Origin: Oscillospiraceae bacterium
GTDB taxonomy: Bacteria; Bacillota; Clostridia; Oscillospirales; Ruminococcaceae
Assembly (NCBI GenBank): GCA_017848115.1
Contig: JAGAKZ010000011.1
Location: 1 to 64,000 of the forward strand
Direction of reading: 5' to 3'
Length of the DNA stretch: 64,000 bases
Part shown: piece by piece, positions 33,342 through 43,341 of the stretch
Position numbering within the stretch: position 1 is the first letter of the stretch
Layout of the letters: the number at the start of each line of letters is the position of its first letter
Made by a program: the position numbers and the translations under genes
The notes under the pieces: generated by a model
What the model was told of the DNA's origin: nothing
Seen by the model: only the letters and a program-made list of their open reading frames with translations
Database searches by the model: none

Positions 33342-34697
33342 TTATTTACATATTTCATATATAGCATTTGCTATTATCTTTGTATTCATACGCAGACTTT
33401 CGAGCGTGATAGATTCATCGTTTCCATGCATATTATTGACATCGCCCGGAAATTCCGCTCCGAATGCTACGCCACCCTCGATATCATGTACATATGTTCC
33501 GCCACCGATTGCTTTGCAATATGTTTCAAGACCTGTTTGTTCATGATATACTTTGAGAAGTGTTTTTATAAATTCACTGTCCTCATCTACACAGTGCGGA
33601 TCGTTTTCAAATTCAGTTTTTATTACAAGTTCTGACAAATGAAGTGCATTTTTGATTTTTTCTTTAATATCATCTTTATTTCCGCAGAGAGGATATCTGA
33701 TATCCATTTTCATTTTAAAAGAATCCTCACTGTAATTTATAATGCTGAGAACAGCAGTAAGATCACCTGATTTTTCATCACTCATACAAATGCCAAGATG
33801 TTCACCGTTAAATTCATTGTGACTGAAACTTTCACTGATATTTTTGAAAAATACTTTCTCATCATTGTCAAGTTCAAGTTTTGAAATAAATTTTACAAGA
33901 CCCGTTATCGCATTTTCACCCATTGACGGTGTAGAGGCATGTGCTGCAGTTCCGTTATAAACAATGCGTATACCGTTGCTTTCTTCAAAGACAGAAATAT
34001 TTCCACTTGCCTTGTTTTTTAGATACTCATAGTCAAATCCGCTGACAACTGCGTCTGCATAAGCAGGAACAGCATTTACAACAGTTCCGCCTGACATACT
34101 CTTTATATGTGAAAATGAAATTTTTCTCTCAAAACCAAGCCTTAGCATTCCTTTTTCAATATTTATCACCGGATAATCTCCATCAGGCGTAAATACATAT
34201 GGTGGCATTTTTTCTTTTTTCATATAATATTCCAGATCCGAAGAGCCACGTTCTTCATCACAACCTACTATAAATCTTACGTTGTGTTTAAGCTCGATTC
34301 CTGCTTCTTTTATTGCTTTTAAAGCGAACAGTACAGCCATAGCAGGCCCTTTGTTGTCAATAGCTCCCCTTCCGTAAAGTCTGCCGTTGTCTATCTGCGC
34401 TTCAAACGGAGTATAGCTCCAGTCCTTTTTAGTAACCGGAACAACGTCAAGATGACAAAGTACACCTAACTTTGCCGGCTTATCATTAAACTCTATAGTA
34501 CCTACATAATTTTCAAAATTTTTAGTAGAAAATCCTTCTTTTTTTGCAATATCAAGAAAACAACCGAGAACCTCGGCACATTTTTCACCGTACGGCATTC
34601 CGGGAAGAGCGTCAGCTCCTACACTTGGTATTTTTATTATTTCTCCTAATCTTTCGAGAAGTTCATCAAAATTTTTATCAATAATCTTATTTAACAT
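33342..34697 (-). CDS. pepV: M20-family dipeptidase, PepV type
   Basis: A 451-residue zinc dipeptidase of peptidase family M20A. Metal and catalytic residues are visible: His and Asp in LGVLCHLDVVPV (near 78-89), Asp in YGRGAIDNKGPA (near 113), the Glu pair in GCDEERGSSD (near 148) and a late His in FGAEFPG/NMHGNDESI. A lid domain is inserted near 190-300. It hydrolyses dipeptides in the cytoplasm. It begins one base after the rqcH stop codon, so the two are co-translated. AAAGAGGG precedes the ATG. Confidence 0.92.
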   Translation of the reverse strand: MLNKIIDKNFDELLERLGEIIKIPSVGADALPGMPYGEKCAEVLGCFLDIAKKEGFSTKNFENYVGTIEFNDKPAKLGVLCHLDVVPVTKKDWSYTPFEAQIDNGRLYGRGAIDNKGPAMAVLFALKAIKEAGIELKHNVRFIVGCDEERGSSDLEYYMKKEKMPPYVFTPDGDYPVINIEKGMLRLGFERKISFSHIKSMSGGTVVNAVPAYADAVVSGFDYEYLKNKASGNISVFEESNGIRIVYNGTAAHASTPSMGENAITGLVKFISKLELDNDEKVFFKNISESFSHNEFNGEHLGICMSDEKSGDLTAVLSIINYSEDSFKMKMDIRYPLCGNKDDIKEKIKNALHLSELVIKTEFENDPHCVDEDSEFIKTLLKVYHEQTGLETYCKAIGGGTYVHDIEGGVAFGAEFPGDVNNMHGNDESITLESLRMNTKIIANAIYEICK

Positions 34698-34698
34698 A

Positions 34699-36456
34699 TT
34701 ATTTTCCCTCTTTCATACGGTTTACCTTTTCTTCATCAGGTTTGACATATACAGTTGAATTATTTGTAAATATAACCATTCCTGGTTTTGCACCTGCCGG
34801 TTTCTTTACAAACTTTGCAAATGTATAATCAACAGGGACTTGTGATGAATTTCTTCCTTTGCTGTGATAAGCAGCAAGCATTGCTGCCTCTGCTATTGAC
34901 TCTTCCGGAACTTCCTTTCCCTCTGTAAACAGTATAGCATGAGAACCGGTAATATCATGTGTGTGAAACCACAAATCACTCTTTCCTGCTGTTTTCAAAG
35001 AAAGTTTATCGTTTTGTTTGTTGTTTCTACCTACAAATACGACAAAACCGTCACTCGTTCTGAATTTCAGAGGAGGCTGTTCCTTAGGAGGTTTGCCTTT
35101 CATACGTGAAGATCTTATATATCCTTGTTCAGCAAGTTCTATTCTGAGTTCGACAATATCGGCATCTGTTTTTGCTCTTGTAAGTGAATCAAAAACACTT
35201 TCAATATACTGCAGTTCCTCTTCACCCTTTTGTATCTGTTCAGTAAGCTTTTTCTCTGCTGTTACAAGTTTCTTATATTCGTGATAATATTTCTGTACAT
35301 TCTGAGACGGTGCCAGTCTTTCATCAAGTGAAATCTCCACTACAGGCATATTTTCATCATAAAAATTTTCAAGACTTACAGACTTATCACCTTTTGAAAT
35401 TCTGTAAATATTAGCCGAAAGCAAATCTCCCATAAGTCTGAATTCTTCTTTGCGCTCACACAAAAGAAGTTCTTCACGCTGATTTGCAGTTCTTTTTCCT
35501 ATACGTTCTATAAGACCCATAAGAAGCTTGAAAAGGTCATTTGCCCTTTGTCTGAGTCTTGCTTCATTATCACGTGCCGAATAAAAATAGTCAAGCGTAT
35601 CACAGGCACTTTCCATCTTATAAGTAACCATTACCGAGCCGTACTGAGAAATATTTATAAAAGAAAAATCCTTTGGCATTCCTTCTTTTGTCTTTACTAC
35701 AGTAAAATCTCCGCTTTCATCTTTAAGAGCTGATGCTGTACGTTTTATAATAAATATCAGTCTGTCTACAGTATCATCATCTATAAAAGATATATCCGCC
35801 TGTGTTCCTTTTGTAGCATAAAATGCCCATTCCCTTGCTATTACAGGAGATATACCCTCAAATATTTTTATAAGAACTTTTGAAAGTTCGCCTGATTTGA
35901 AATTTTTTATAGCTGTACGAATCTCATCATCTGTGCAGTCTGTAAATGAAAGTCTGCTGTCACGTGGTGGCAATTCGTATTCCACTCCGGGAAGTACAAG
36001 CCTGAGTCGTGACATTTCGGCGTCAACACGTTTAAGGCTGTCTATAACTTTTCCGTTTTGATTTATCAGGATCATATTTGAATGCTTACCCATGATCTCA
36101 CAGGCAAGAGTCAGCCTGACTATATCACCAAGTTCATCTATTCCCTCAAAATCAAAAAAGAGTATTCTTTCAAATCCGTCTTGTCTTATATCAAGAAGTC
36201 TCGCACTTCCGAGATGTTTTCTCATAAGCATGCAAAACATCGGAGGCACTGCAGGGTTATCTATATCATTTTTTGTTATATGAACTCTTGCACTGTCTGC
36301 TGAAACCGAAACAAGAATACGACTGCTTCCGCCTTTGTATCTGAGACTTATTATCATCTGTTCTCTTGAAGGCTGATAAATCTTATCAACTCTCGAACCT
36401 ATAAGAAATTCAAGCTCTTTTTTTACTTTATATAAAAATGCACCATCTAATGCCAT
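34699..36456 (-). CDS. rqcH: RqcH / NFACT family ribosome quality control factor
   Basis: A 585-residue homologue of Rqc2/FbpA. NFACT-N (about 1-190, MALDGAFLYKVKKELEFLIG), a helix-hairpin-helix and long coiled coil (about 270-430), and NFACT-R (about 440-560, with the signature DLWFHTHDITGSHAIL) are in the usual order. RqcH binds stalled 50S subunits with peptidyl-tRNA and adds C-terminal alanine tails for degradation. It was named fibronectin-binding protein in older work. Full length. GAGGAG precedes the ATG, formed by the end of the preceding gene. Operon with trmK-nif3 upstream and pepV downstream. Confidence 0.94.
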   Translation of the reverse strand: MALDGAFLYKVKKELEFLIGSRVDKIYQPSREQMIISLRYKGGSSRILVSVSADSARVHITKNDIDNPAVPPMFCMLMRKHLGSARLLDIRQDGFERILFFDFEGIDELGDIVRLTLACEIMGKHSNMILINQNGKVIDSLKRVDAEMSRLRLVLPGVEYELPPRDSRLSFTDCTDDEIRTAIKNFKSGELSKVLIKIFEGISPVIAREWAFYATKGTQADISFIDDDTVDRLIFIIKRTASALKDESGDFTVVKTKEGMPKDFSFINISQYGSVMVTYKMESACDTLDYFYSARDNEARLRQRANDLFKLLMGLIERIGKRTANQREELLLCERKEEFRLMGDLLSANIYRISKGDKSVSLENFYDENMPVVEISLDERLAPSQNVQKYYHEYKKLVTAEKKLTEQIQKGEEELQYIESVFDSLTRAKTDADIVELRIELAEQGYIRSSRMKGKPPKEQPPLKFRTSDGFVVFVGRNNKQNDKLSLKTAGKSDLWFHTHDITGSHAILFTEGKEVPEESIAEAAMLAAYHSKGRNSSQVPVDYTFAKFVKKPAGAKPGMVIFTNNSTVYVKPDEEKVNRMKEGK

Positions 36457-36457
36457 T

Positions 36458-37951
36458 TTATTTCTCCTCTACACAAAAAACATATGAAACAACATCTCTG
36501 CAGGCTTCTGATGCCTGTATGCATATGCCTGTAAGATTTGCAGTAAGCACCTTTACAATATAATCAACAACTATCTTTTCTGTATGATAATGGCCACAGT
36601 CAAAAAGTGCTATGTCATTATTATAAGCGTCTATCCATATATCATGCTTTACGTCACCGGTTATATATGCATCACATTTTTCCGACATCACTTCACCAAG
36701 CAAAGAACCTCCGCTTCCCGAACATATTCCGACTTTACGTATGGATTTTTCAGGACACGTATATCTTACAACCATGCAACCAAATATTTCTCTGAGTTTT
36801 TGAGCAAAAGTTTCTGCGTTTATTTCATTTGATGAAAGTTCAGCTATACGTCCTGTTCCTGCATCACTGTTTTCAGACAGTGGTATTAATGGTCTTACAT
36901 CTTTTATCTCAAACTTTTCCTTTAACATTTGTACTATTATATCATTTATTCCGCCAACAGCCATATCAATAGGTGTGTGTACACATATAGCCGATATACC
37001 GGCTGAAACCATTTTTACAGCAGGATTTTTTGATGACAGTTTTTTTATTGGTCTGAATATGATCGGGTGATGTGAGATAATAAGATTTGCTTTTTTGCGT
37101 ACAGCCTCTTCTATAACATCATTTGTTATATCAAGTGCCACCAGAACTCCTGTAACAATATTTTCTTTGTCTCCTACAAGCAATCCTGAATTGTCCCAGT
37201 CATCTTGTGTTGAAAAAGGTGATATACTATTTATTATGTCATAAACATCGCCGACTGTTACATTATATTCATTGTCTAATATATCATTCATTTTTTTGAT
37301 GACCTCCTCTGTTTTCAAAAGCACAGGGTTTGATTTACCTGATTTTTTTATACCTTCAGAAATATCCGAAAGCTGTTTTATTCTACGTGTAACATAATTT
37401 TTTGATTCATCTTTTGAAAAATCAAATTTTCCGAGATTTTCAGAAAGCTCATTAATTTTTATATGATATCCCGAATATCTGAGTACCATGACAGTATATA
37501 CAAAATCATTATCTGTTACCGCTTCTTCTCTTACTATTTCATAACCGTTTTCATATATCCACTTTCTCATAAAAGTTATCTTTGTCATAGGCTGAACTAT
37601 AATATTAACATCATTTTTTAACCATTCTGCGTCATTTATGATATTGCTTATTGTTTCAGCACCCATTCCGGCAATTATGACATCGGTTATATTTTCCGGA
37701 TTTACTTCTTTTAATCCATCGGATTTTACAAGTTCTATCTTACTTAGCAGTTCAAATTTTTCTAAAGTAGCTTTAGCAGAACGAAGCGGTCCGTCAGCGA
37801 TATCTGCTGCAACTGCACTTTCGCATATACCGTTTTTGACAAGATACGCCGGAAGATATGCGTGGTCTGTTCCTACATCACATACTTTACCTTTACCGCT
37901 TACCATTTTGGCACATTTTAAAAGTCTCTTATCTGTTAAAATAAAAAACAT
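36458..37951 (-). CDS. trmK: Fused tRNA(A22) methyltransferase TrmK and Nif3-family protein
   Basis: A 497-residue protein joining two usually separate neighbours. Residues about 1-230 are TrmK: KVCDVGTDHAYLPAYLVKNG is the SAM-binding part and DVIIAGMGAETI follows; it makes m1A22 in tRNA. Residues about 240-497 are a Nif3/YbgI-like dinuclear-metal protein: STQDDWDNSGLLVGD, ISHHPIIF, VHTPID and FDCGHYHTEK hold the metal-binding His, Asp and Glu. The frame is continuous with no internal stop. In Bacillus these are adjacent genes (yqfN, yqfO). The start is odd: AAAGGAG directly abuts the ATG at 37951, and an in-frame ATT at 37942 lies nine bases from it. An ATG further upstream (37993) is inside a terminator. 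Confidence 0.88.
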   Translation of the reverse strand: MFFILTDKRLLKCAKMVSGKGKVCDVGTDHAYLPAYLVKNGICESAVAADIADGPLRSAKATLEKFELLSKIELVKSDGLKEVNPENITDVIIAGMGAETISNIINDAEWLKNDVNIIVQPMTKITFMRKWIYENGYEIVREEAVTDNDFVYTVMVLRYSGYHIKINELSENLGKFDFSKDESKNYVTRRIKQLSDISEGIKKSGKSNPVLLKTEEVIKKMNDILDNEYNVTVGDVYDIINSISPFSTQDDWDNSGLLVGDKENIVTGVLVALDITNDVIEEAVRKKANLIISHHPIIFRPIKKLSSKNPAVKMVSAGISAICVHTPIDMAVGGINDIIVQMLKEKFEIKDVRPLIPLSENSDAGTGRIAELSSNEINAETFAQKLREIFGCMVVRYTCPEKSIRKVGICSGSGGSLLGEVMSEKCDAYITGDVKHDIWIDAYNNDIALFDCGHYHTEKIVVDYIVKVLTANLTGICIQASEACRDVVSYVFCVEEK

Positions 37952-37979
37952 CTCCTTTATTTTTAGTGTATTACGAACA

Positions 37980-38010
37980 AAAAACGGCATCATCTTCAGA
38001 TACCGTTTTT
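37980..38010 (-). terminator. Terminator of the DUF1858 gene
   Basis: AACGGTATC pairs with GATGCCGTT, followed by a T run on the minus strand. Confidence 0.85.
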
Positions 38011-38018
38011 TTAGTATA

Positions 38019-38225
38019 TTAGAGATTTGCTATAAATTCATTCATCTTGTTTACGAAGTCATCTGAATTAACTCCATGAACCGCACACGCTTCTTCGAGT
38101 GATTCGCCTCTTGCTGAAGGACAACCGAGGCAATGCATACCCATATCCATAAATAAAGGTGCAGTCTGTTCGCACTTATCAAGAATATCTCCGATAATCA
38201 TATCTTTAGTTACTTTAAAATCCAT
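38019..38225 (-). CDS. DUF1858 domain protein
   Basis: A 68-residue protein consisting of one DUF1858 domain, the small domain associated with hybrid-cluster proteins (TIGR03980-like). The conserved MGMHCLGCPSARGESLEEAC carries a CxxC pair near residues 32-35 and a further Cys; the ending VNKMNEFI is typical. A redox or electron-transfer role is suspected for the family, but none is shown. AGGAAG-type ribosome site. It lies 18 bases after the hypothetical gene at 38244 in the same direction and is followed by a terminator. Confidence 0.85.
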   Translation of the reverse strand: MDFKVTKDMIIGDILDKCEQTAPLFMDMGMHCLGCPSARGESLEEACAVHGVNSDDFVNKMNEFIANL

Positions 38226-38243
38226 TTTTTCTTCCTCCGGAAA

Positions 38244-38618
38244 TTAATTTTTTCTGAAATTTTTTATTTCAACTGTTGTATAAGGTTCAACAGCATCATG
38301 TATAAACTGGACACACATAGTCATATATCCTATATTAGTATTATGTACAAGATCATACTCTATATCATAAGTGAGATCATTTACTTTATTTATTCTATAG
38401 AGTTCTTTTTTTTCAATTATGTGTTTTTCATACGGATTGTCAGGGAGCAGATCAGGATTTTTTTCAAAATATTTTTCAATCTCACTGATGTTCATATAAG
38501 ACGTATCTACGATATCTGAAAACACATCATATCTCTTAAAATGAATAAGTCTTATCATATCCCTTGCTACCTGATAAAATGCCTCTGCCTGTCTTGTTTT
38601 GTCTGCAATACCTATCAT
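38244..38618 (-). CDS. Hypothetical protein, about 124 residues
   Basis: A small soluble protein with no recognised family, signal peptide or membrane segment. The C-terminal half (YDIEYDLVHNTNIGYMTMCVQFIHD) alternates in the manner of a curved beta-sheet, as in NTF2-like folds, while the N-terminal part (AEAFYQVARDMIRLIHFKRYDVF) looks helical; together these suggest a cystatin- or NTF2-like fold, which is only a guess. It precedes the DUF1858 gene by 18 bases, so they are probably one transcript. A GGGG-containing ribosome site precedes the ATG. Confidence 0.65.
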   Translation of the reverse strand: MIGIADKTRQAEAFYQVARDMIRLIHFKRYDVFSDIVDTSYMNISEIEKYFEKNPDLLPDNPYEKHIIEKKELYRINKVNDLTYDIEYDLVHNTNIGYMTMCVQFIHDAVEPYTTVEIKNFRKN

Positions 38619-38802
38619 AATTTTTTCACCCCTTAAATTTTAAATCACCCAATTTTGTTTTTTGTTTTCTGTTATACCCAAAACAGAAAATATGCCGATC
38701 ATAAACAAATACAATCACTTCCTGTTTGATCGTACTTGTTAAAATGTTTTCCCCGCTTTTTCATTCTGATAACAATAAACTATTTTTTAACAGATGATAA
38801 AA

Positions 38803-38835
38803 GAAAAAAAGCGCAACCGATAAAAAGGCTACGCT
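38803..38835 (-). terminator. Terminator of the zinc-ribbon gene
   Basis: AGCGTAGCC pairs with GGTTGCGCT (two wobble pairs), with seven T after it on the minus strand. Confidence 0.82.
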
Positions 38836-38847
38836 CTGAAAAATTTC

Positions 38848-39120
38848 TTAATCTTCCTTCTTTGCAAAGCATTCACTGCAATATACAGGACGATCCTCTC
38901 TAGGCTTAAACGGAACCTTTGCTTCACCGCCACAAGCTGCGCATGTTGCGATAAACATTTCTCTTTCACCCTTAGCGGAATTTTTTCTTGCTGTACGACA
39001 TGCTTTACATCTCTGTGGTTCATTTTCGAAACCTTTTTCAGCGTAGAACTCCTGTTCACCTGCTGTAAATACGAAGTCTGCTCCGCAATCCTTACAAACT
39101 AATGTCTTGTCTTCAAACAT
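38848..39120 (-). CDS. Small zinc-ribbon protein
   Basis: A 90-residue protein with two zinc-binding knuckle sets: CKDCGADF (near residues 8-15) with CKACR (near 37-41), and CAACGG (near 60-65) with CSECF (near 82-86). The pattern QEFYAEKGFENEPQRCKAC is that of the probable zinc-ribbon family widespread in Clostridia and Bacteria, of unknown function; nucleic-acid or ribosome association is often suspected. The ATG at 39120 has GAGGT seven bases upstream, so the longer frame to 39177 is not used. An unusual long leader lies upstream (see 39151-39257). Confidence 0.82.
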   Translation of the reverse strand: MFEDKTLVCKDCGADFVFTAGEQEFYAEKGFENEPQRCKACRTARKNSAKGEREMFIATCAACGGEAKVPFKPREDRPVYCSECFAKKED

Positions 39121-39141
39121 TTCAATTACCTCACTTATGAG

Positions 39142-39552
39142 AATTTTTTTAGACCACGGACGGATTTGCACCGCCACCTTTGATAAACAACGCTCTGGAA
39201 TTAAGCTACTGGGCCATATATCTGATCAGTAAAAACCAATCTGCTTAAAAATGGTCTGCTCTCCAAATGGTCTCAAGCTTACGTCCAACCCTTTGCATTG
39301 TTTTATCACAGTAAGGGAAAATACAAACTGACAAGCTGTTAATTCCGTATGTGGAGCCCCTTCATCCAAACCCACACGCCTACGAAACACGTAAACGGTA
39401 AGAAATAGTAAATCCTTTTTTGTTAATCTTATACCATCGAATCAAAAATTAATCGTAAAAATAATTACTAAAAAACCATATAACTATTTTAATACAACAA
39501 AATCATTATTTATTGAATATCATCAAGTAAAAAGCACCATCTTGATAAGCTA
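39142..39552 (-). ncRNA. Candidate structured RNA or long leader with tRNA-like 3' domain
   Basis: The transcript would start near 39552 from a consensus promoter. Its 3' domain (39151-39257) is closed by AGACCA/TGGTCT and contains a T-arm-like hairpin GGCGG-TGCAAAT-CCGTC (39159-39175) and a D-loop-like GCTT-AATTCC-AGAGC. No anticodon arm is found, so it is not a normal tRNA. It could be an independent RNA or the 5' leader of the zinc-ribbon gene. I do not recognise a named family. Confidence 0.4.
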
Positions 39553-39558
39553 TTGTTT

Positions 39559-39587
39559 ATTATAACGGTATTTTTAAAATTTGTCAA
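39559..39587 (-). promoter_or_regulatory. Consensus leftward promoter
   Basis: TTGACA (39582-39587), 17-base spacer, TATAAT (39559-39564) on the minus strand, 440 bases upstream of the zinc-ribbon start codon. Confidence 0.82.
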
Positions 39588-39817
39588 GAGTTTTTTTACA
39601 TATTTTCATAATTCAAATGCAAAATGTTAGTTTTAATATTTAACAAATACTTTTTTTGTGCATTTTCAACAACGTTTTTCACCTATTTATCTGATATTTT
39701 TAGGTAATAAAAAAATTTATTGATAAATCTAACGCATTTCTTGTATATTTTTATGTTTATTTTCTGCCTGCAAAAAAATATTTCTATTATATTTTGAGAT
39801 ATTTTCATTTATATGTG

Positions 39818-39846
39818 TTGAAATCAATTTTGCAATATGGTATAAT
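39818..39846 (+). promoter_or_regulatory. Promoter of the ilv cluster
   Basis: TTGAAA (39818-39823), 17-base spacer, TATAAT (39841-39846). The leader of about 60 bases is too short for a T-box. Confidence 0.78.
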
Positions 39847-39913
39847 TTAAATCATAGGACTTTACAACTTCAAATGTATCGTCGCACATTTTCAGAAAGG
39901 AATTCTATTAATT

Positions 39914-41590
39914 ATGAAACTAACCGGCTCACAGATTATTATTGAAGTTTTGATTGAACAGGGCTGTGAATGCATTTTCGGTTATCCTGGTGGTCAGGTT
40001 ATCAATATATATGATGCCCTCTACCAGAGCAGAGACCGAATAAAGCACATTCTCACTGCTCATGAACAAGGCGCTGCTCATGCTGCCGACGGCTATGCAA
40101 GAGCAACAGGCAAAACCGGTGTCGTCCTTGCAACATCCGGACCTGGTGCTACAAATCTTGTCACTGGTATCGCTACAGCTTATCTCGATTCAGTCCCTAT
40201 GGTCGCTGTAACCGGAAACGTGCCTTGCAGTCTTCTCGGCCGTGACAGTTTTCAGGAAGTAGATATATGCGGAGTTACACTCCCTATTACAAAGCACAAT
40301 TATATAGTTAAGGATATAAATGAGCTTGCAGACACTCTCAGAGAGGCTTTCAGAATAGCAAAGTCCGGCAGACCCGGTCCTGTACTCGTTGACGTACCAA
40401 AAGATGTTCAGATAGCTACTACAGAGTTTGAAAACAAACCTGTTGAACCAGCTTTTGAAAATGTAAAGGCTGATGACGATGATCTTGCAAAGGCTGTTGA
40501 AATGATAAACAAGGCTCAAAAACCTTATATCTATTGCGGTGGCGGTGTAATATCAAGCGGTGCAGGAAAAGAAATTGAAAAATTTGCTGATGTTATAGAT
40601 TCCCCTATCGGCTGCAGTATGATGGGGATATCTGCTGTTCCGTTCTCAAATCCGAGATTTCTCGGAATGCAGGGTATGCATGGTCACTATGCATCTTCAA
40701 TGGCTCAGTCAGAAGCCGATCTCCTTATAGCAATAGGTGCAAGATTCAGCGACAGAGCTACAGGAAATAAAGATGTATATGTAAGAAACTGTGATATAAT
40801 ACATATAGATATTGACGCAGCTGAAATTGATAAAAACGTTACAAGTCAGCTTGGTATTTCCGGTGATGTAAAGGAAACACTTGAAAAACTTATTTCTATG
40901 CTTTCACAGCAAAATCATCCGGAATGGTCTGCTGAAATCGAAAAGCTCAAGGAAAAAGAAGCTCAGACTATTAAAAAGTCTTCTGTAATGACACCATATG
41001 ACATCATTGAAACAGTAAACGCAAAGATGTCAGACGATACTGTAATTGCTACAGATGTAGGACAGCATCAGATGTGGGTTGCACAGCATTACAGATTTGA
41101 AAAGCCAAGAAAATTTGTTTCAAGCGGTGGTCTTGGAACTATGGGATTTGGTCTTGGTGCTGCTATAGGTGCCTACGAAGCAACTAAAAACCCTGTTGTA
41201 CTCTTCACAGGTGACGGCAGTTTCGGAATGAACTTAAACGAACTTGCAACAGCTGTTTCAAACAACATTCCGGTTATCATAATTCTTATGAACAACGGTG
41301 TTCTTGGAATGGTAAGACAGTGGCAGACACTTTTCTTTGACAAGCATTATTCAAATACTACACTTGAAAGAAAAACTGATTTCCCTATGCTTGCTGAAGC
41401 TTTTGGTGCTCTCGGATTTTCAGCACAGACAACAGAAGAACTTGCTGATGCACTTGATAAGGCTATAGCAGCTAAACGTCCTGCCGTTATCAACTGTACA
41501 GTAAATGAAAATGAATTTGTTCTCCCTATGCTTCCTCCGGGTGGCTCTATAGACAATATCATAACAGAAATCAACGGAGGTGAAGCTTGA
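39914..41590 (+). CDS. ilvB: Acetolactate synthase, large subunit
   Basis: A 558-residue thiamine-diphosphate enzyme that joins two pyruvates to acetolactate, or pyruvate and 2-oxobutyrate to acetohydroxybutyrate, the first common step of valine, leucine and isoleucine synthesis. The catalytic Glu is in TAHEQGAAHAADGYARATG (near residue 51). The FAD/central domain (about 190-335) and the C-terminal ThDP motif FTGDGSFGMNLNELATA (near 437) are present. GAAAGG lies 13 bases before the ATG. First gene of a rightward cluster; its stop codon overlaps the ilvN start. Confidence 0.95.
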   Translation: MKLTGSQIIIEVLIEQGCECIFGYPGGQVINIYDALYQSRDRIKHILTAHEQGAAHAADGYARATGKTGVVLATSGPGATNLVTGIATAYLDSVPMVAVTGNVPCSLLGRDSFQEVDICGVTLPITKHNYIVKDINELADTLREAFRIAKSGRPGPVLVDVPKDVQIATTEFENKPVEPAFENVKADDDDLAKAVEMINKAQKPYIYCGGGVISSGAGKEIEKFADVIDSPIGCSMMGISAVPFSNPRFLGMQGMHGHYASSMAQSEADLLIAIGARFSDRATGNKDVYVRNCDIIHIDIDAAEIDKNVTSQLGISGDVKETLEKLISMLSQQNHPEWSAEIEKLKEKEAQTIKKSSVMTPYDIIETVNAKMSDDTVIATDVGQHQMWVAQHYRFEKPRKFVSSGGLGTMGFGLGAAIGAYEATKNPVVLFTGDGSFGMNLNELATAVSNNIPVIIILMNNGVLGMVRQWQTLFFDKHYSNTTLERKTDFPMLAEAFGALGFSAQTTEELADALDKAIAAKRPAVINCTVNENEFVLPMLPPGGSIDNIITEINGGEA

Positions 41591-42087
41591 TGAAAAAATT
41601 TGTTTTCGCAATACTTGTTGCCAATAAATCAGGTGTTCTTACACGAGTATCAAGCCTCTTTACCAGACGTGGTTTCAATATAGATACTCTCACTGTCGGC
41701 GAGACAGAATCACCGGAATTTTCACGTATAACCATCTCTATGATGGGAGACGAATACATAAAGGCTCAGCTTATGAAACAGCTTAGCAAACTTCACGATG
41801 TAAAGCATATTGAGATAATGCATCGTGACGAAACAGTTACTCGTGAACTTCTTCTCATAAAGGTGAAGAATTCTTCCGAAACAAGACAAGATGTTCTTTC
41901 GGCAGTTGACGTATTCCGCTCAAAAATAGTTGACTACTCCCCTGACGCACTCTGTATTGAGATCACAGGTGAAACATCAAAAATCAATGCTTTTATTGAG
42001 CTTGTAAAACCTTTTGGCATAATGGAGATGTGCCGAACAGGTATTGTAGCTCTTGAAAGAGGCTGTAACTGTCTGAGAAACGACTAA
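41590..42087 (+). CDS. ilvN: Acetolactate synthase, small regulatory subunit
   Basis: A 165-residue regulatory subunit with an N-terminal ACT domain (VANKSGVLTRVSSLFTRRGF, about residues 7-26) and a C-terminal ALS_ss_C domain (about 85-160). It binds the large subunit and confers valine feedback inhibition. The ATG overlaps the ilvB stop (TGATG), with GGAGG at 41577-41581, nine bases upstream, so translation is coupled and the subunits are made in step. Normal length for the family. Confidence 0.95.
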   Translation: MKKFVFAILVANKSGVLTRVSSLFTRRGFNIDTLTVGETESPEFSRITISMMGDEYIKAQLMKQLSKLHDVKHIEIMHRDETVTRELLLIKVKNSSETRQDVLSAVDVFRSKIVDYSPDALCIEITGETSKINAFIELVKPFGIMEMCRTGIVALERGCNCLRND

Positions 42088-42141
42088 GTTTCAGGACGTA
42101 CGCCCAATAAATCTATTTAATCATTTTTAAAGGAGTCTTAA

Positions 42142-43182
<1,041 letters not shown>

Positions 43183-43265
43183 TCATTACTTCTGATGCTA
43201 CTATAATCCGGTATTGACAAGCATTTATGCTTTATACGGGGTTGGCATTTATTCTAAAAAGATTA

Positions 43266-43310
43266 CTGCTTTCCCGATTTGTGTAACTATATAATCGGGA
43301 AAGCGGTTTT
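43266..43310 (+). terminator. Terminator or attenuator between ilvC and ilvD
   Basis: GCTTTCCCGATT pairs with AATCGGGAAAGC, then GGTTTTATTTT. It may cap ilvBNC transcripts or reduce read-through into ilvD. Confidence 0.82.
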
Positions 43311-43341
43311 ATTTTAATAAAACAAAAAAGGTGGAAGAAAA

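Larger units (their letters stand above)
39121..39913. other. Long region with a possible structured RNA and two divergent promoters
   Basis: About 790 bases without a protein gene. The left part (39142-39400) is richer in GC than its surroundings and can fold; the rest is AT-rich. A consensus leftward promoter (39559-39587) and the rightward ilvB promoter (39818-39846) are present. Confidence 0.6.

Noticed and set aside
38829-39059. Second frame overlapping the zinc-ribbon gene
   Set aside because: No ribosome site and low-complexity translation; it is a shadow of the real gene.
39151-39180. Cobalamin-riboswitch-like GGTGCAAATCC on the minus strand
   Set aside because: The other conserved cobalamin boxes (for example the GCCACTG segment) are absent, and the downstream gene has no B12 link.
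39142-39257. Ordinary tRNA or tmRNA
   Set aside because: A T-arm-like hairpin and a D-loop-like segment are seen, but no anticodon arm, no seven-base acceptor of normal geometry, and no tmRNA tag-peptide frame.
39818-39913. T-box leader controlling ilvB
   Set aside because: The promoter is only about 60-70 bases before ilvB and no T-box sequence is present.
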